DNA of 64,000 nt from Ensifer adhaerens (GCF_013283195.1 NZ_JABEKT010000003.1:637323-701322), one strand, 5' to 3'. Shown: positions 36,466-46,289, counted from the first letter of the stretch. Notes: generated by a model not told the origin, from the sequence alone. Numbers and translations: made by a program.

Positions 36466-36776
36466 GACCATGCTTGTTGCGCATCGTCCGACGGCCGGTT
36501 GGGTTCAGTCGCTGAACGGCCGCGTCCTAGAAAGAGGCAACCAAAGCCGACTATCCGCGACCGGCCCCAATTGAGACGCTCGGAGATCATACTGGCCAGT
36601 ATCCTCTCCTACAGCGGAAGCCGGCAACATGCCGCCCGGTCCGGATGTTTCTATCCTACACCTTGAAGGGATTGGAACCGTGGGCCACACAATCGAACAA
36701 GCGCTCAACGGGCGCACTGACACACCGCACCTGGCTGTGGCCACCCAACTCTCACCACTACTCTCGGGCGCCCTCG
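36466..36776. other. Convergent intergenic stretch after gajB
   Basis: About 310 bases between two genes that end towards each other. No gene seen; no clear terminator found. Confidence 0.4.
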
Positions 36777-38540
36777 TTAACGTTGTATGTTGTAACGTTC
36801 TAATTGCTGCCCTCTCAGGTCTAGCTGTAGCGTGCGATCTAGACCAGGCGGCAGTACGACGCTGGGTTCGGGAACTCCATCTCTGTCAAGAAATTGATAT
36901 GGTTTTGGCTTCTCTAGGAGTTTGAGGTCGAGCCGCTCATCGGGCCAAATCTGCAGCTCAATTTCCGGTGCATTGATCGACGTATGCGCATTCGTGAATT
37001 GTTCTTTTAGTCGGGACGCAGTCGCCGGTGATATTGCTCCAGTCGTGTCAAACGCTTCAGCTGCTCTGACTATCTTAGCTAAGCTGTCAAATTTCGGGGT
37101 GACCTGGCGTCCATCCGACGATTTGTACCCAACCAAAAGCGTTGTCGCTAAATCGGTCGTGAACGCTCGTACTTCAGGCGACAGTTCCGACGTCAGTGAA
37201 GCGTCCGACAGAATTTCAGCCAATTCAGCTCCAACAAGGACACCATTTTCGTTAGAAACAGGGGCCTGGCCTAGTCCAAGGACATTCAACGGCCGCTGTT
37301 CTGTTGCACTCCAGTTCTTGTTCTGCTCGAGGAACTTAGGAAGAAACGCGCCTGCACCGTTAATTTGCTCGGCCGGCCTACTTGCTACCCAATTTGAGAT
37401 CGACCGCAATTCGGTCGCCTCCGCCGAAGACGCGCTCTTTCTCAAGACGAACGCGGTTTGGATCCCCTCAACGCGCGCTTGGATTGATGCTTGAAGTAAA
37501 GAGGCAGTTATCTGTAGCGCGTCGGCGGAAGCAGTAAAATCGAACCCATTAAATTCATCGAAATACGCGTCGTACAGGCTAATTAGTTCTAACCAATTAA
37601 AAGAACGGCTATTTAATGCTTCAATGAAATCATACGTACGTCGAACAATTTGCCGCCTAGCTGCCAAATCCATTCCGGGTTCGTCACGAATTTTCCTCAG
37701 ATGCTTACGAAAGCGCTGAGCGAAATCTTTTGCCTTCCCGTCGGGCAAAAGTGACTCCTGATACTGTGCTACTATCGCGTCCAAGACACATTTTGTTGGA
37801 ACCACTTTTACTAGAATGTGATCTTTGATTAGTGTCCGCAGCGTCTCAGCGTCGAGCGGCTGTTGCGTTGACGGATCCTCGTTCTCACGGTTAAGCTCGT
37901 AAAAAAGCTCCACCATGCGTCGATCTCTATCGCTCAATTGATCAATTGTGGACTGAAAGCGGCTCGTAAGAGCGGCAACGCCGGAGTTGTCGCCGGTGAT
38001 AAATACGGGCGATCCGCTGTCGCCGTGATCGTACTGGCTCGCCTCGATCAGTATTACCGATCTCTCATTGCAAGCCTCGCTATCACTTTGGCCTTCCCAT
38101 ACAGAGGCAGAGGGAAATGTTGCCTTCGTAGGCCCCTTAAAGAGAACTGCTTGGCTCAGCGATGTCGCATTTGGAAATCCATACAGTACCGGCAAGTCGG
38201 GAAGTGGTTGCGCATCTTCCCACTCGTCGCCTCGAACACGCAAAATTGCCCAATCATCAGCAGCAAATCCAATATTGTTGCCCTGCATGACTGGTTCAAA
38301 GGAAAAGAGCTGATCGCCCCGGCGCAGTCTCATGTCATTTGCCGTTGTTAGGTGACCTGCGGTGAGAAACACTCCTTGCTCGGCGTTTAACAATACCGCA
38401 ATACCGTGGATGGTCTCGGGATCGCCCGCTCGCACCATTTGATAAACGGCTTCTTCAGGACGTTCTGCTGCATCGAGACTAGTGGGCGCTGACACGAGGA
38501 AGGCAGCAAGAGTCAAGCCAATCTGGCGCAAGCTGGGCAT
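36777..38540 (-). CDS. Exported trypsin-like serine peptidase
   Basis: 587 residues from ATG 38540; a TTG one codon earlier is possible. Signal peptide MPSLRQIGLTLAAFLVSAPT with cleavage near DAA-ER. The trypsin-like fold spans about residues 30-200 with the triad His in VFLTAGHLTT, Asp in ADDWAILRV and Ser in YDHGDSGSPVF. The remaining 380 residues are helical and unrecognised. TGATG overlap with the upstream gene shows tight coupling. AT-richer than neighbours, a sign of acquisition. Role unknown; its position in a defence cluster is only suggestive. Confidence 0.75.
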   Translation of the reverse strand: MPSLRQIGLTLAAFLVSAPTSLDAAERPEEAVYQMVRAGDPETIHGIAVLLNAEQGVFLTAGHLTTANDMRLRRGDQLFSFEPVMQGNNIGFAADDWAILRVRGDEWEDAQPLPDLPVLYGFPNATSLSQAVLFKGPTKATFPSASVWEGQSDSEACNERSVILIEASQYDHGDSGSPVFITGDNSGVAALTSRFQSTIDQLSDRDRRMVELFYELNRENEDPSTQQPLDAETLRTLIKDHILVKVVPTKCVLDAIVAQYQESLLPDGKAKDFAQRFRKHLRKIRDEPGMDLAARRQIVRRTYDFIEALNSRSFNWLELISLYDAYFDEFNGFDFTASADALQITASLLQASIQARVEGIQTAFVLRKSASSAEATELRSISNWVASRPAEQINGAGAFLPKFLEQNKNWSATEQRPLNVLGLGQAPVSNENGVLVGAELAEILSDASLTSELSPEVRAFTTDLATTLLVGYKSSDGRQVTPKFDSLAKIVRAAEAFDTTGAISPATASRLKEQFTNAHTSINAPEIELQIWPDERLDLKLLEKPKPYQFLDRDGVPEPSVVLPPGLDRTLQLDLRGQQLERYNIQR

Positions 38541-39361
38541 CAACCAAGAACCTCGTGCCGTCTGAATGAATGAAACCTTAGAGACCCTCCGACCGAGCGA
38601 CTGTAGCGCGCGATGTTAACCTCGCCGCCATTATACTCGTTCTGTGCTCCCTGGTTTCCGCCTAACAACCAGATATGATCGGCGGATACTCTCTCAACAA
38701 ATCCCACGTGCCCCTGATCAGGCTTAGCCGTGTTCTGGAAAACCGCAACATCGCCACGACGCGGTGAATCGTTGAGATCAGCGATAACGTCCTGCCCCCA
38801 GGCGCGGTAGGATCTCGAGGCGGCCCCCTTCTCATAGGGCCAAGGATTATTGACTGATGTAGGGCCACCGACAGACCGCGCAATACACCAGCTAACGAAC
38901 GCAGCACACCAGAACGTTGTGTCGCCCGCCGGGTGGCGGTAACCTGTCGCGTCGAAGAACTGCATGATGACAGGGTTTCCGCGCCGCGGCCATTCCCTCG
39001 AATAGTATTTCCTACGAGTTCGCTCCACTTCAGAAGTCCCGACCTCGCCCCTTCGCCATTCAAGGAATCGATAAGCAATATCGAATGGACGCCCCTCCGT
39101 CGGAATATCAAATAGTAGTTCAATCGCCAAGTCGACTTCTAACGCCAAGGGTGCACCAGGGCCAGTGTGGGCTAAGGCATCTGCTCTAATCTCGGAAAGA
39201 GTTGGAATTCTCGCCTCCGGAGGAAAATATACCGGCCGTTGCTGCCAGTTTGGTTCAGTCAATTGCGAGTACGGATCGTCCCGCGAGAAACTGACGCCAG
39301 AAGTACTTAATGCGGCCCCGATTCCAAGACCTATGCCCCCGATAAAACTGCGCCTTTTCAT
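38540..39361 (-). CDS. Exported CHAP/NlpC-like cysteine hydrolase
   Basis: 273 residues from ATG 39361, with GGGAGGGG upstream. The N-terminus MKRRSFIGGIGLGIGAAL has a twin-arginine-like motif (RRSFIGG), so Tat export is likely. The catalytic Cys lies in TTFWCAAFVSWCIA, and the His in KPDQGHVGFVERV, with WLLGGNQG later, the order of CHAP/NlpC-type amidases (TIGR02594-like). Such enzymes cut peptidoglycan. Its stop overlaps the start of the trypsin-like gene by one base, so the two form an operon. Confidence 0.75.
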   Translation of the reverse strand: MKRRSFIGGIGLGIGAALSTSGVSFSRDDPYSQLTEPNWQQRPVYFPPEARIPTLSEIRADALAHTGPGAPLALEVDLAIELLFDIPTEGRPFDIAYRFLEWRRGEVGTSEVERTRRKYYSREWPRRGNPVIMQFFDATGYRHPAGDTTFWCAAFVSWCIARSVGGPTSVNNPWPYEKGAASRSYRAWGQDVIADLNDSPRRGDVAVFQNTAKPDQGHVGFVERVSADHIWLLGGNQGAQNEYNGGEVNIARYSRSVGGSLRFHSFRRHEVLG

Positions 39362-39575
39362 AACCCCTCCCACAACACACTGCGAACAATATTACAACTC
39401 TAAATAAGAGCAAGATCATAAGCTGGGCGAAGAGTTCGAATTTATGAGTGCTCAAACGAAGCGGCGAGACATCAGCGCGCGCGCAACGCGGCCGTCTTCT
39501 GTTCGGTCAAGTCCCCTATGAGCGTTGCCGAATGGACTAGAATGGGACGGGCCAGGCCGGTCGCGCCGTCGTTAC
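39362..39575. other. Spacer between the CHAP gene and IS21 element 2
   Basis: About 210 bases; low GC near the gene start, where its promoter must lie. Nothing else recognised. Confidence 0.35.
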
Positions 39576-39712
39576 TGTCAATCGGCGCGGAATGTTGACC
39601 CCTTATCGGCGTCCAATCTTCACCCCCCTGTAGACGATCAGCGCTTGGCCTGCCCGGCGCTGGCCGGGGTTGCAGAGGGTAGGCCAAGTGCGGGTGATGG
39701 GTATCTTCGGCT

Positions 39713-40447
39713 TTAGCTTTGAGAGCGGTTTTTGAAGCGCCAGGACTCGTTGCCTGTTTCCACGATCTCGCAATGGTGTGTCAGTCGGTCGAGGAGAGCC
39801 GTTGTCATCTTCGCATCGCCGAACACCGACGGCCATTCGCCGAAAGCGAGGTTCGTGGTGACGATGATCGAAGTGCGCTCGTAGAGCCTGCTGATCAGGT
39901 GGAACAGGAGCTGACCACCGGCCTGCGCGAACGGTAGGTAGCCGAGTTCATCGAGGATGATGAAGTCGAGGCGTGTAAGGTAATCCGCCGTCCGGCCCTG
40001 CTTGCCGTTGCGCGTTTCCGTTTCCAACCGATTGACCAGATCGACGACGTTAAAGAAGCGGCCGCGTGTGCTGTTGCGGATGAGAGCACGGGCAATCGCG
40101 ATGGCCAGGTGGCTCTTGCCGGTTCCCGTGCCACCGACGAGAACGACGTTGCGCTGGTCGGCGACGAAGGTGCCGGTGGCCAGTTCCCGCACCAGGGATT
40201 CATTGACGGGCGTGTCGGCGAAGTCGAAGTCGTCGATATCCTTTGCCAACGGCAGCTTGGCGATGCTGAGCTGATAGCGAATGGATCGGGCCTGCTTCTC
40301 GGCGATCTCCGACTGCAAGAGATCACCGACGATGCGCGGCGGTTCGTGCTGCCGTTTGATGCCGTTTCCCATGACCTCGTCATAAGCGCTACGCATCCCG
40401 TAGAGCTTCAGCGTGCCCATCAGTTCGAGAACCTGTGTGCGTTCCAT
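39713..40447 (-). CDS. istB: IstB, IS21 helper ATPase (element 2)
   Basis: 244 residues from ATG 40447, one base overlapping the istA stop, with AGGAGGG upstream. AAA+ motifs: Walker [16 protein letters not shown], Walker [17 protein letters not shown], sensor [13 protein letters not shown], and [14 protein letters not shown], the standard end. It differs strongly from the IstB at 26754, showing two separate IS21 groups. Confidence 0.93.
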   Translation of the reverse strand: MERTQVLELMGTLKLYGMRSAYDEVMGNGIKRQHEPPRIVGDLLQSEIAEKQARSIRYQLSIAKLPLAKDIDDFDFADTPVNESLVRELATGTFVADQRNVVLVGGTGTGKSHLAIAIARALIRNSTRGRFFNVVDLVNRLETETRNGKQGRTADYLTRLDFIILDELGYLPFAQAGGQLLFHLISRLYERTSIIVTTNLAFGEWPSVFGDAKMTTALLDRLTHHCEIVETGNESWRFKNRSQS

Positions 40448-41362
40448 CAACTTGCCCTCCTGAGCCTGTCGTAACGGGCGCAGTCGGCGACCGGCTCATG
40501 GGTAAGCCGAAGCGCATCCGGGATTTGCAGAGTTGCAGCAGGAGCCGGATCGCGGCTTCGCGCCAGAATGTTGATGATCACCGAGGCCGAGCATACGCCG
40601 TGATCGAGCGCTTCCTGGCAGGCAGCCTCAACGGCGGCGAGGCCATCGGCGGGAACGCATCCGAGTATGGTGACCATCTGTCGATCACCGTCATCGACGC
40701 TCTTCAGTCGCTTGCGAACCTTCTCCATCGCGGCTGGCAAAACCCATTCCCGGAAGGGAGCGCCGTTACGCAAGGCACCAGGTTTGCGAGCGAGAACAGG
40801 CACATAGTGCCAGGGATCGTAGACCGTGTCGCCACGGCTGAAGCTGCGCTGGTGTTCAGCGACCGTCACTCCGTCCTGCTTGATGATGATCCGGTCAGCA
40901 TAGGCATGAACCTCTACAGGGCGGCCGACGGCAGTCGACAGGACCGAGTATTTGTTGTTGTCGAAGCGGACAGTGCAGGTCTTCGACACCGAGGCCGGAA
41001 CGCTGTGGAACCCATCGAATGGGCCGACGTAACGCACAAGGCACCCACGTTCAGCCTCAAACATCTGCCAGATCGTCTGCGCCGTCTGTTCGGGATGGCT
41101 ATGGGCCTTGGCATAGGCAACGCATTTGTCGAGCAGCCAGACATTCAGTTCCTCCAGGGTTTTGACTCTGAGACGCGGCGTGAAGAACCGCTCGCGCACA
41201 AGGCCGACCTGGTTCTCGACTTGTCCCTTCTCCCAGCCGGATGCTGGTGTGCAGGCTACGGGATGAACAAGATAATGGCTGCACATCTGCAGGAAGCGGC
41301 GATTGTAGACCCGTTCCTTGCCGATGAAGACGGCCTCCACCGCCGTCTTCATGTTGTCGTAG
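40447..41362 (-). pseudogene. istA: istA 3' part (element 2)
   Basis: The sequence right after the RIT reads YDNMKTAVEAVFIGKERVYN, beginning with the second catalytic Asp codon, and continues through the catalytic Glu in GWEKGQVENQVGLVRE to the C-terminal domain. The frame is intact to its stop. An internal ATG at 41352 might be used, but the product would lack the first catalytic Asp. Confidence 0.9.
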
Positions 41363-41437
41363 TTTTGTGTCCCGAACGGTTATGTGGCCCGCAGCCTGTT
41401 GATCCAACCGTTGTCGTTGACGGCGGGCACATAACAA

Positions 41438-42442
41438 TCAGAGGCCAGCGAGCCATTCGAGAAGTTTTGGTTCGCTCTGCCAGACTGGTCTTCGGGGCGG
41501 TCCCACCGAAGAAGTCGAAGGCACCTGGCAGGCCTCAAGCGCCTCCTGCTTCATCCTGATGTTGATCTCGGCATATCGGTTGGTTGTATCCAAGCTGACG
41601 TGGCCAAGCCAACCTCTTATGACGTTCACGTCGACGCCGGATTCGAGTAGATGCACGGCCGTCGTGTGTCTCCAAACATGCGGAGAAATGGGCCTGTGTC
41701 CGTTGCCGATGCGAAGGTCCAAACCATGACGCCGGACGAGCTTGTACAGGCCGAATCGCGTCAGCGGCTTGCCGACGTTGCTGAGGAATACCGGAGTTGC
41801 TGGCGCGGCCGGCTGGCGTCGGTCACGCAGCATCTCGCCAAGTAGGCGGGCGGTCTCGGGCCATAGTGGGCAGGTCCGCCACTTATCGCCCTTGCCGTGC
41901 AGGTTCACCCGCGGCGAGGAGATCAAAACCAGCTGATCGATGGTCAGTCCGACGACTTCCGATGCGCGGGCCCCAGTATTGTACAGGAACATGAGCAGCG
42001 CCTTGTCGCGGGTGGCCAGCCTCCCGTCGCGCGGCAGGCCGTCGAAGAGCCGTTCGACCTCGTCGCGTTCGAGATAATAGGTGGCCGCCGGCTGCGTACG
42101 CTTCCTCGGGATGGCGGCGACGCGCTCGGCCTCCGGCAGTACCATCGGCTCCTGGCCACCGGCATAGGCGAAGAAACCGTGCAACATTGCGAGCCGGTGG
42201 TTCCGTGATCGGATGCTGTTGCCGCGCTCGGCTTCAAGATGGGCGAGAAAGGCCCGCACATTGTCGGCGCTGAGATCGGTCAGCCCGAGCTTGCTGACAG
42301 GGCGCCGGTTCTTCCTGGCCAGAAAGAGAAGGAACAACCGGATCCCGTCACGGTAGCTCCGGATCGAGGTCGGGGCCAGACCCTTCTCGGCTTTGAGATG
42401 GTGCTCGAAGAACTGATAGACGAGACTGCCGACGGTCGTCAT
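41438..42442 (-). CDS. RIT tyrosine recombinase C, copy 2
   Basis: 334 residues, the same protein as 22451-23455. All catalytic residues are intact (Arg in GARASEV, HxxR in WRHTT, His in LGHVS, Tyr in NRYAEI). Identity of the two copies points to recent movement or gene conversion. Confidence 0.9.
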   Translation of the reverse strand: MTTVGSLVYQFFEHHLKAEKGLAPTSIRSYRDGIRLFLLFLARKNRRPVSKLGLTDLSADNVRAFLAHLEAERGNSIRSRNHRLAMLHGFFAYAGGQEPMVLPEAERVAAIPRKRTQPAATYYLERDEVERLFDGLPRDGRLATRDKALLMFLYNTGARASEVVGLTIDQLVLISSPRVNLHGKGDKWRTCPLWPETARLLGEMLRDRRQPAAPATPVFLSNVGKPLTRFGLYKLVRRHGLDLRIGNGHRPISPHVWRHTTAVHLLESGVDVNVIRGWLGHVSLDTTNRYAEINIRMKQEALEACQVPSTSSVGPPRRPVWQSEPKLLEWLAGL

Positions 42443-43428
42443 GGCCGGCCTCCACTTGATATTGGCAAGGCGAAGCGTTCGAAGCGCTGACCGGCGGCCT
42501 CCATCAGATCGGTGGTGATCGTCAGATAAACGGCTGTGGAAGCGGGATCCACGTGCCCCATGAAGGTCGACAGCTTGACCAGCTTGTCGGTGGGATTGCT
42601 TCCGTCGCGATACCATCGCAGAAGTCGCCCGACCGCAAAGCTGTGCCGTAGATCATGCACGTGAGCCGGCGTTCCTCCTGGCGGGATCGCGATGTTCAGC
42701 TCCGCCGCGAGCGAATGAAAAATGATGCTGATTGTGCCCGGGTTCACGGGCCGGCCTTTCGTGAAAGAAAACAGCGGTGTGTCGGCCGCAACCGAAGCCA
42801 GGTGCTGCGATCGCAACGCCATGAACGCATAGAGTCGCTGTGCCAGTTGCGGCCCCATGGGAATGAGCCTCGACTTGGAAAACTTCGTCCCGCGGATGGT
42901 GAGGACATCACGATTGCGATCGACATCCCGCCAGCGCAGGCGCGCAACCTCGCCGACGCGCAGACCAAGCCCGAACAGCAGGCTGAATATGGTGGCATAG
43001 GCGGGACCGCGAAGCAGAGCGTTGTTCCGATCCGCGAGTTCGGCGGCGCGATCGATGAGTTGTTGGGCAGTCCGCAGATCCAGGATGCAGGGCGGTCTTG
43101 GATTACCTCGGCGGCGCGGCTTCATCGTGACGGGAGAGCGATCGATAACGTCGTGTTCGACCATCCACTCGAACAGCCGGCCGACGACACCGATAAGATG
43201 GTTGAAGCTTCGCGGCCGAGAGCGCGGACGGCTCAGGAAGAAAGCATCGAGGAGCGCCGGGGTGATCTCCGCGAGGGTCTTGATCTCCTGCGCGCTCAGA
43301 TAGCCGTCGAGCATCCGCAGCACCTTGTCTTCGACGTCGTAGCGCCGGTTGAGCGCGCGCTTGTGACGAACGAAAGCGACGATGTGGGGCGCGATCGGGC
43401 TCGAAGGCTCGGGAAGACGGGGGCTCAT
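42439..43428 (-). CDS. RIT tyrosine recombinase B, copy 2
   Basis: 329 residues, the same protein as 23452-24441, overlapping its neighbours by four bases on each side. Active-site residues Arg (GLRVGEV), HxxR (DLRHSF), His (MGHVD) and Tyr (AVYLT) are present. Confidence 0.9.
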   Translation of the reverse strand: MSPRLPEPSSPIAPHIVAFVRHKRALNRRYDVEDKVLRMLDGYLSAQEIKTLAEITPALLDAFFLSRPRSRPRSFNHLIGVVGRLFEWMVEHDVIDRSPVTMKPRRRGNPRPPCILDLRTAQQLIDRAAELADRNNALLRGPAYATIFSLLFGLGLRVGEVARLRWRDVDRNRDVLTIRGTKFSKSRLIPMGPQLAQRLYAFMALRSQHLASVAADTPLFSFTKGRPVNPGTISIIFHSLAAELNIAIPPGGTPAHVHDLRHSFAVGRLLRWYRDGSNPTDKLVKLSTFMGHVDPASTAVYLTITTDLMEAAGQRFERFALPISSGGRP

Positions 43429-44687
43429 TGCAGATCCTCCCCATCACCCAGAGCCACTTCACGCAAGCCATCGACCTGGACCTTGGCGTAGATCATCGTG
43501 GAAGAGGCCGAGCGATGCCCGACATAATCGCCGATGGTCTTGAGCGGAAAGCCGTTGTCCACCAGCCTCTGGACGCAAGCATGTCGCAACGTATGGGAAC
43601 CGGGCCGGGCCACGGGAATGCCCGCCCTATGCAGATACTTGCTGGTCATGGCCGACACCGCGGCCTGCGTCAGTGGCGATCGCGGCGCTAGGTATCGCCA
43701 GAAGATCTGTCGGCCCTGCACATCAGGCCGCCCATTCTTCAGATAGTCGATGATCGCCTCGCCGATGACGGGGGCCAGCGGATAAGCAGTGCTATGATCG
43801 GCCTTGCGCTCCCGCACGTGTAATCGATCACGCTTCCAATCGAGGTCGTCGAGCGTCAACATCGCGACCTCGCGGGCGCGTAGGCCATATGTGATCATCA
43901 GCAACAGCATGGCGTAATCGCGCCGGCCAACGACGGTGCGGCGATCGACCTGATCGAGCATCTTCTGGACGGAATCCCAACTGATCGATCGGGGTATGTC
44001 GGCCAGCCGATAATGCTGGGGCACCTCGACCTGCTTGCTGATGTCGCGTTGCAGGAGGCCTTCTCTGTTCGCATATCGAAGGAAAACGCGCAGCGTGCTC
44101 GCAATGCTCACCATCGCCCTGGGACCGAAATCCTGGGCCATCGTCGTGATGTATCCCGTGACCACGGGCAATGACAGCGCCGCGAGCTCGCATCCAACGT
44201 CCTGGAGATATCGTTCGAACCGGCGCAGATAGTGCCTATAGTGGGAAATCGAACTCGGACGCAGGCCGCGTTCTTCACGAAGATGGTCGAAGAATCCTGG
44301 CGCCTGGGTAGCGAAAGGGATCGGCCAAGCTGTTCTACGGCTGGTGGTATCCGACTTTGAGACGACCTGGCTGAAGAAATGCCGGACAATGCCCCCGACG
44401 AAGTTGCGTTCGCGTCGACACGCATCAGCGGATCGATCGGCGCGACGAGCAGATAGCCAGTCGACAGAGAATGCTTCAACGAGTGCTTCCGCCTGGTCGG
44501 TCTGGGCGACGTTGCGTGCTGCAGTGAAATCCGCGAACGCAGTCAAGATCGGGACGCGCCGATAGATGCTGCGAACCGCGTAACCCTGCTCACAAAGCGC
44601 CGTCACATATTGGTCAATCTGCGGCCCAAGCCAGCAACCCATGATCCGGTCGACGGTCTGCGGCTTGACGAAAAAGCGGTCCAACAT
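43425..44687 (-). CDS. RIT tyrosine recombinase A, copy 2
   Basis: 420 residues, the same protein as 24438-25700, start ATG 44687 behind GGAGG. Active-site residues Arg (GLRAREV), HxxR (TLRHAC), His (VGHRS) and Tyr (MIYAK) are present. Upstream lies the same CTTACCG-A-CGGTAAG palindrome. Confidence 0.9.
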   Translation of the reverse strand: MLDRFFVKPQTVDRIMGCWLGPQIDQYVTALCEQGYAVRSIYRRVPILTAFADFTAARNVAQTDQAEALVEAFSVDWLSARRADRSADACRRERNFVGGIVRHFFSQVVSKSDTTSRRTAWPIPFATQAPGFFDHLREERGLRPSSISHYRHYLRRFERYLQDVGCELAALSLPVVTGYITTMAQDFGPRAMVSIASTLRVFLRYANREGLLQRDISKQVEVPQHYRLADIPRSISWDSVQKMLDQVDRRTVVGRRDYAMLLLMITYGLRAREVAMLTLDDLDWKRDRLHVRERKADHSTAYPLAPVIGEAIIDYLKNGRPDVQGRQIFWRYLAPRSPLTQAAVSAMTSKYLHRAGIPVARPGSHTLRHACVQRLVDNGFPLKTIGDYVGHRSASSTMIYAKVQVDGLREVALGDGEDLQ

Positions 44688-44802
44688 GGCAACCTCCATT
44701 CCAAAGTAGGGAACCGGAGGATGCGCTTCTGTTGCTGCCGCAAAGAGATGTGCCGTCTTTAGCCCACAGGAATCTCTAACGTCAGTACCTTACCGACGGT
44801 AA

Positions 44803-44828
44803 GCCACATAACCGTTCGGGACACAAAA
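44803..44828. repeat. RIT copy 2 right inverted repeat
   Basis: Identical to 25816-25841 and the complement of 41363-41388. One base (T) separates it from the palindrome. Confidence 0.92.
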
Positions 44829-44829
44829 T

Positions 44830-44859
44830 CCCGATTACGTGCCCGGGCACGTAATCGGG
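44830..44859. repeat. 30-bp perfect palindrome at the RIT right junction
   Basis: Same 30 bases as at 22345-22374, here attached to the right end of RIT copy 2. Seen from istA, it is again on the 5' side of the split and adds the residues DYVPGHVIG to the truncated transposase. Confidence 0.92.
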
Positions 44860-45456
44860 CATGCCGCGCGTGCAGGTGCCACGGAAGAAGCCGAAGGCCT
44901 TGTCGTGCGCGTCGAAGACCATCTCCTGGCTCTCACGCATATAGGCCCGCGCGAACATCATCCGGCTGTTGCAGAGCCGGACATGGGCGACCTTCACCGT
45001 CGTCGTTACCCCCTGGATCAGGACGATCTCATGGCTCCAGTCGAACTGATAGGCTTCACCAGGTGCATAATAGAGCGGCACGTAGGCTTCCGCCGTCACG
45101 GCACCTCGATCCTTCGACCATCCCTTCGCATAGCGCCGGATCGCATCGTAGCTGCCGTCGTAACCCAGTGCCCGAAGCTCTTCGTAAATTCGGATCAGCG
45201 TCAGCCGTTCACGAGAGGGTTTGCCTTCGTTCGCGGCCAGGAAGCGCTCGATCTCAGCCTTCCATGCCCCGGTCTTCGGCAGTGGCTGCCGTTCGCGCTC
45301 ATAGGAAAAGTCCGTCTCATCAGACCGCAGTATCTTGCGGACCGTGTTGCGCGAGACGTGTAGCTCCCGGACGATCCTCTTCACCGACCAGCCCTGCACA
45401 TGGAAGGCTCGACGAACACGCGCAATCGTATCCACTCGCTTCAACTCCCCCTCCAT
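44860..45456 (-). pseudogene. istA: istA 5' part (element 2)
   Basis: ATG 45456; HTH segment WSVKRIVRELHVSRNTVRKI, then the integrase core with first Asp in YQFDWSHEIV and up to GTCTRGM, where the palindrome starts. The frame runs through the palindrome and RIT end to a stop at about 44782, giving a dead 224-residue product. The start context is weak. Confidence 0.88.
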
Positions 45457-45555
45457 CCGCCAGCAAAAGACGGATGGTCAGACGAAACAGGTGGGGGGTC
45501 AAAATTGGACGCCGGTCACCCCGCCAGAGGGGTCAATATTCCACGCCGAAACACA

Positions 45556-46133
45556 AACCGCGCACCGAGATCGACGAAGAAGAGAATGACAGCGACAACA
45601 GCTATGACAATGCGCCGGAAATCGTAAGCAACCTCGTCGCCTGTTGGCCAAACCGTGCAAAGGAGATCGCCCAGTCGATCGGCACGACGCTGAAAGCACT
45701 GCAATGGTTTCTCGGCGAGAAATCGAGCCTCGACCGATCAAAGCGTTATAGCCTTCTCGACATGCTTGGCGTCGAGTTTGATGAGTATTTCGGCTGTTAT
45801 GCCGCCAGAGGCCCTTGCGTTCTTGTGGCCAACAAGGCCAGCGCCCTTGAGGATATCTATACAAACATGACCGGGGGCGGCGATGCCTGGCCGTGCGAAC
45901 TCGTCCCGTCAAAGGGACAGACCGACCCGAGCTGGCGATATGTACTGATCAATCCCCATAGCCGGCCGCCGTCCATCCTTATGATCGCGCGTGGGGACCA
46001 GATTGCCGACCGGATGGACGATCTGTTGTTAAATTTCGACGGCATCCGGCGTGTCGATCCGACGCTTTATCGCGACGTCGTCTCCACCTGCGCCAGGGCC
46101 TGCCAGTCGCCCCGCGCAAACGACCCGCGATGA
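45556..46133 (+). pseudogene. 3' part of an unknown gene cut by IS21 element 2
   Basis: About 192 residues are left, open from the IS end, beginning with an acidic stretch (TEIDEEENDSDNSYDNAPEI). A helical part (NRAKEIAQSIGTTLKALQWF) could be DNA-binding. Two WRYVLI and PPSILMIARGD strands follow. I do not recognise it. An internal ATG at 45760 (MLGVEF) could start a shorter protein. It precedes the HNH-like gene by 156 bases and may once have been its operon partner. Confidence 0.5.
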
Positions 46134-46289
46134 GGGATTTTTCCGCTCGGCACGAAGACCAATGGGCCGACTGCATGTGGCTGCCGGGTGAAAACTAGCG
46201 ATGGTTTTCTGTGAATTTTGATCGATACGGCACCTATCGGCCGGGCCTTCTTGCCGGATTGCTCGAAAAGTCCGAACGAGGAAGAGAGC

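Larger units (their letters stand above)
41363..44828 (-). mobile_element. RIT element copy 2, 3466 bp
   Basis: Same 26-bp inverted repeats (41363-41388 and 44803-44828), same length and, in all parts compared, the same sequence as copy 1, shifted by 18987 bases. Both copies lie in the same orientation in the window, so they are long direct repeats. This copy is in the same direction as its istA host, whereas copy 1 is opposite to its host. The palindrome is at its right end here (44830-44859). Confidence 0.93.
39576..45555 (-). mobile_element. Second IS21-family element carrying a RIT insertion
   Basis: Left end TGTCAATCGGCGCGGAATGT then TGACCCC; right end (complement) TGTGTTTCGGCGTGGAATAT then TGACCCC. 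Different from the first IS21 in ends and proteins. It holds istB and a split istA on the minus strand. No target duplication is visible (CGTTAC on the left, AACCGC on the right), so one flank was probably rearranged. Without the RIT and palindrome both halves of istA would join in frame. Confidence 0.85.

Noticed and set aside
40435-41559. A 374-residue plus-strand frame running into RIT copy 2
   Set aside because: It is the complement of istA and the RIT end joined across a junction; no family features.
41363-44828. Reading the second RIT as an assembly duplicate
   Set aside because: Flanks differ on both sides (another IS21 type) and the palindrome is at the opposite end, so it is a true second insertion.
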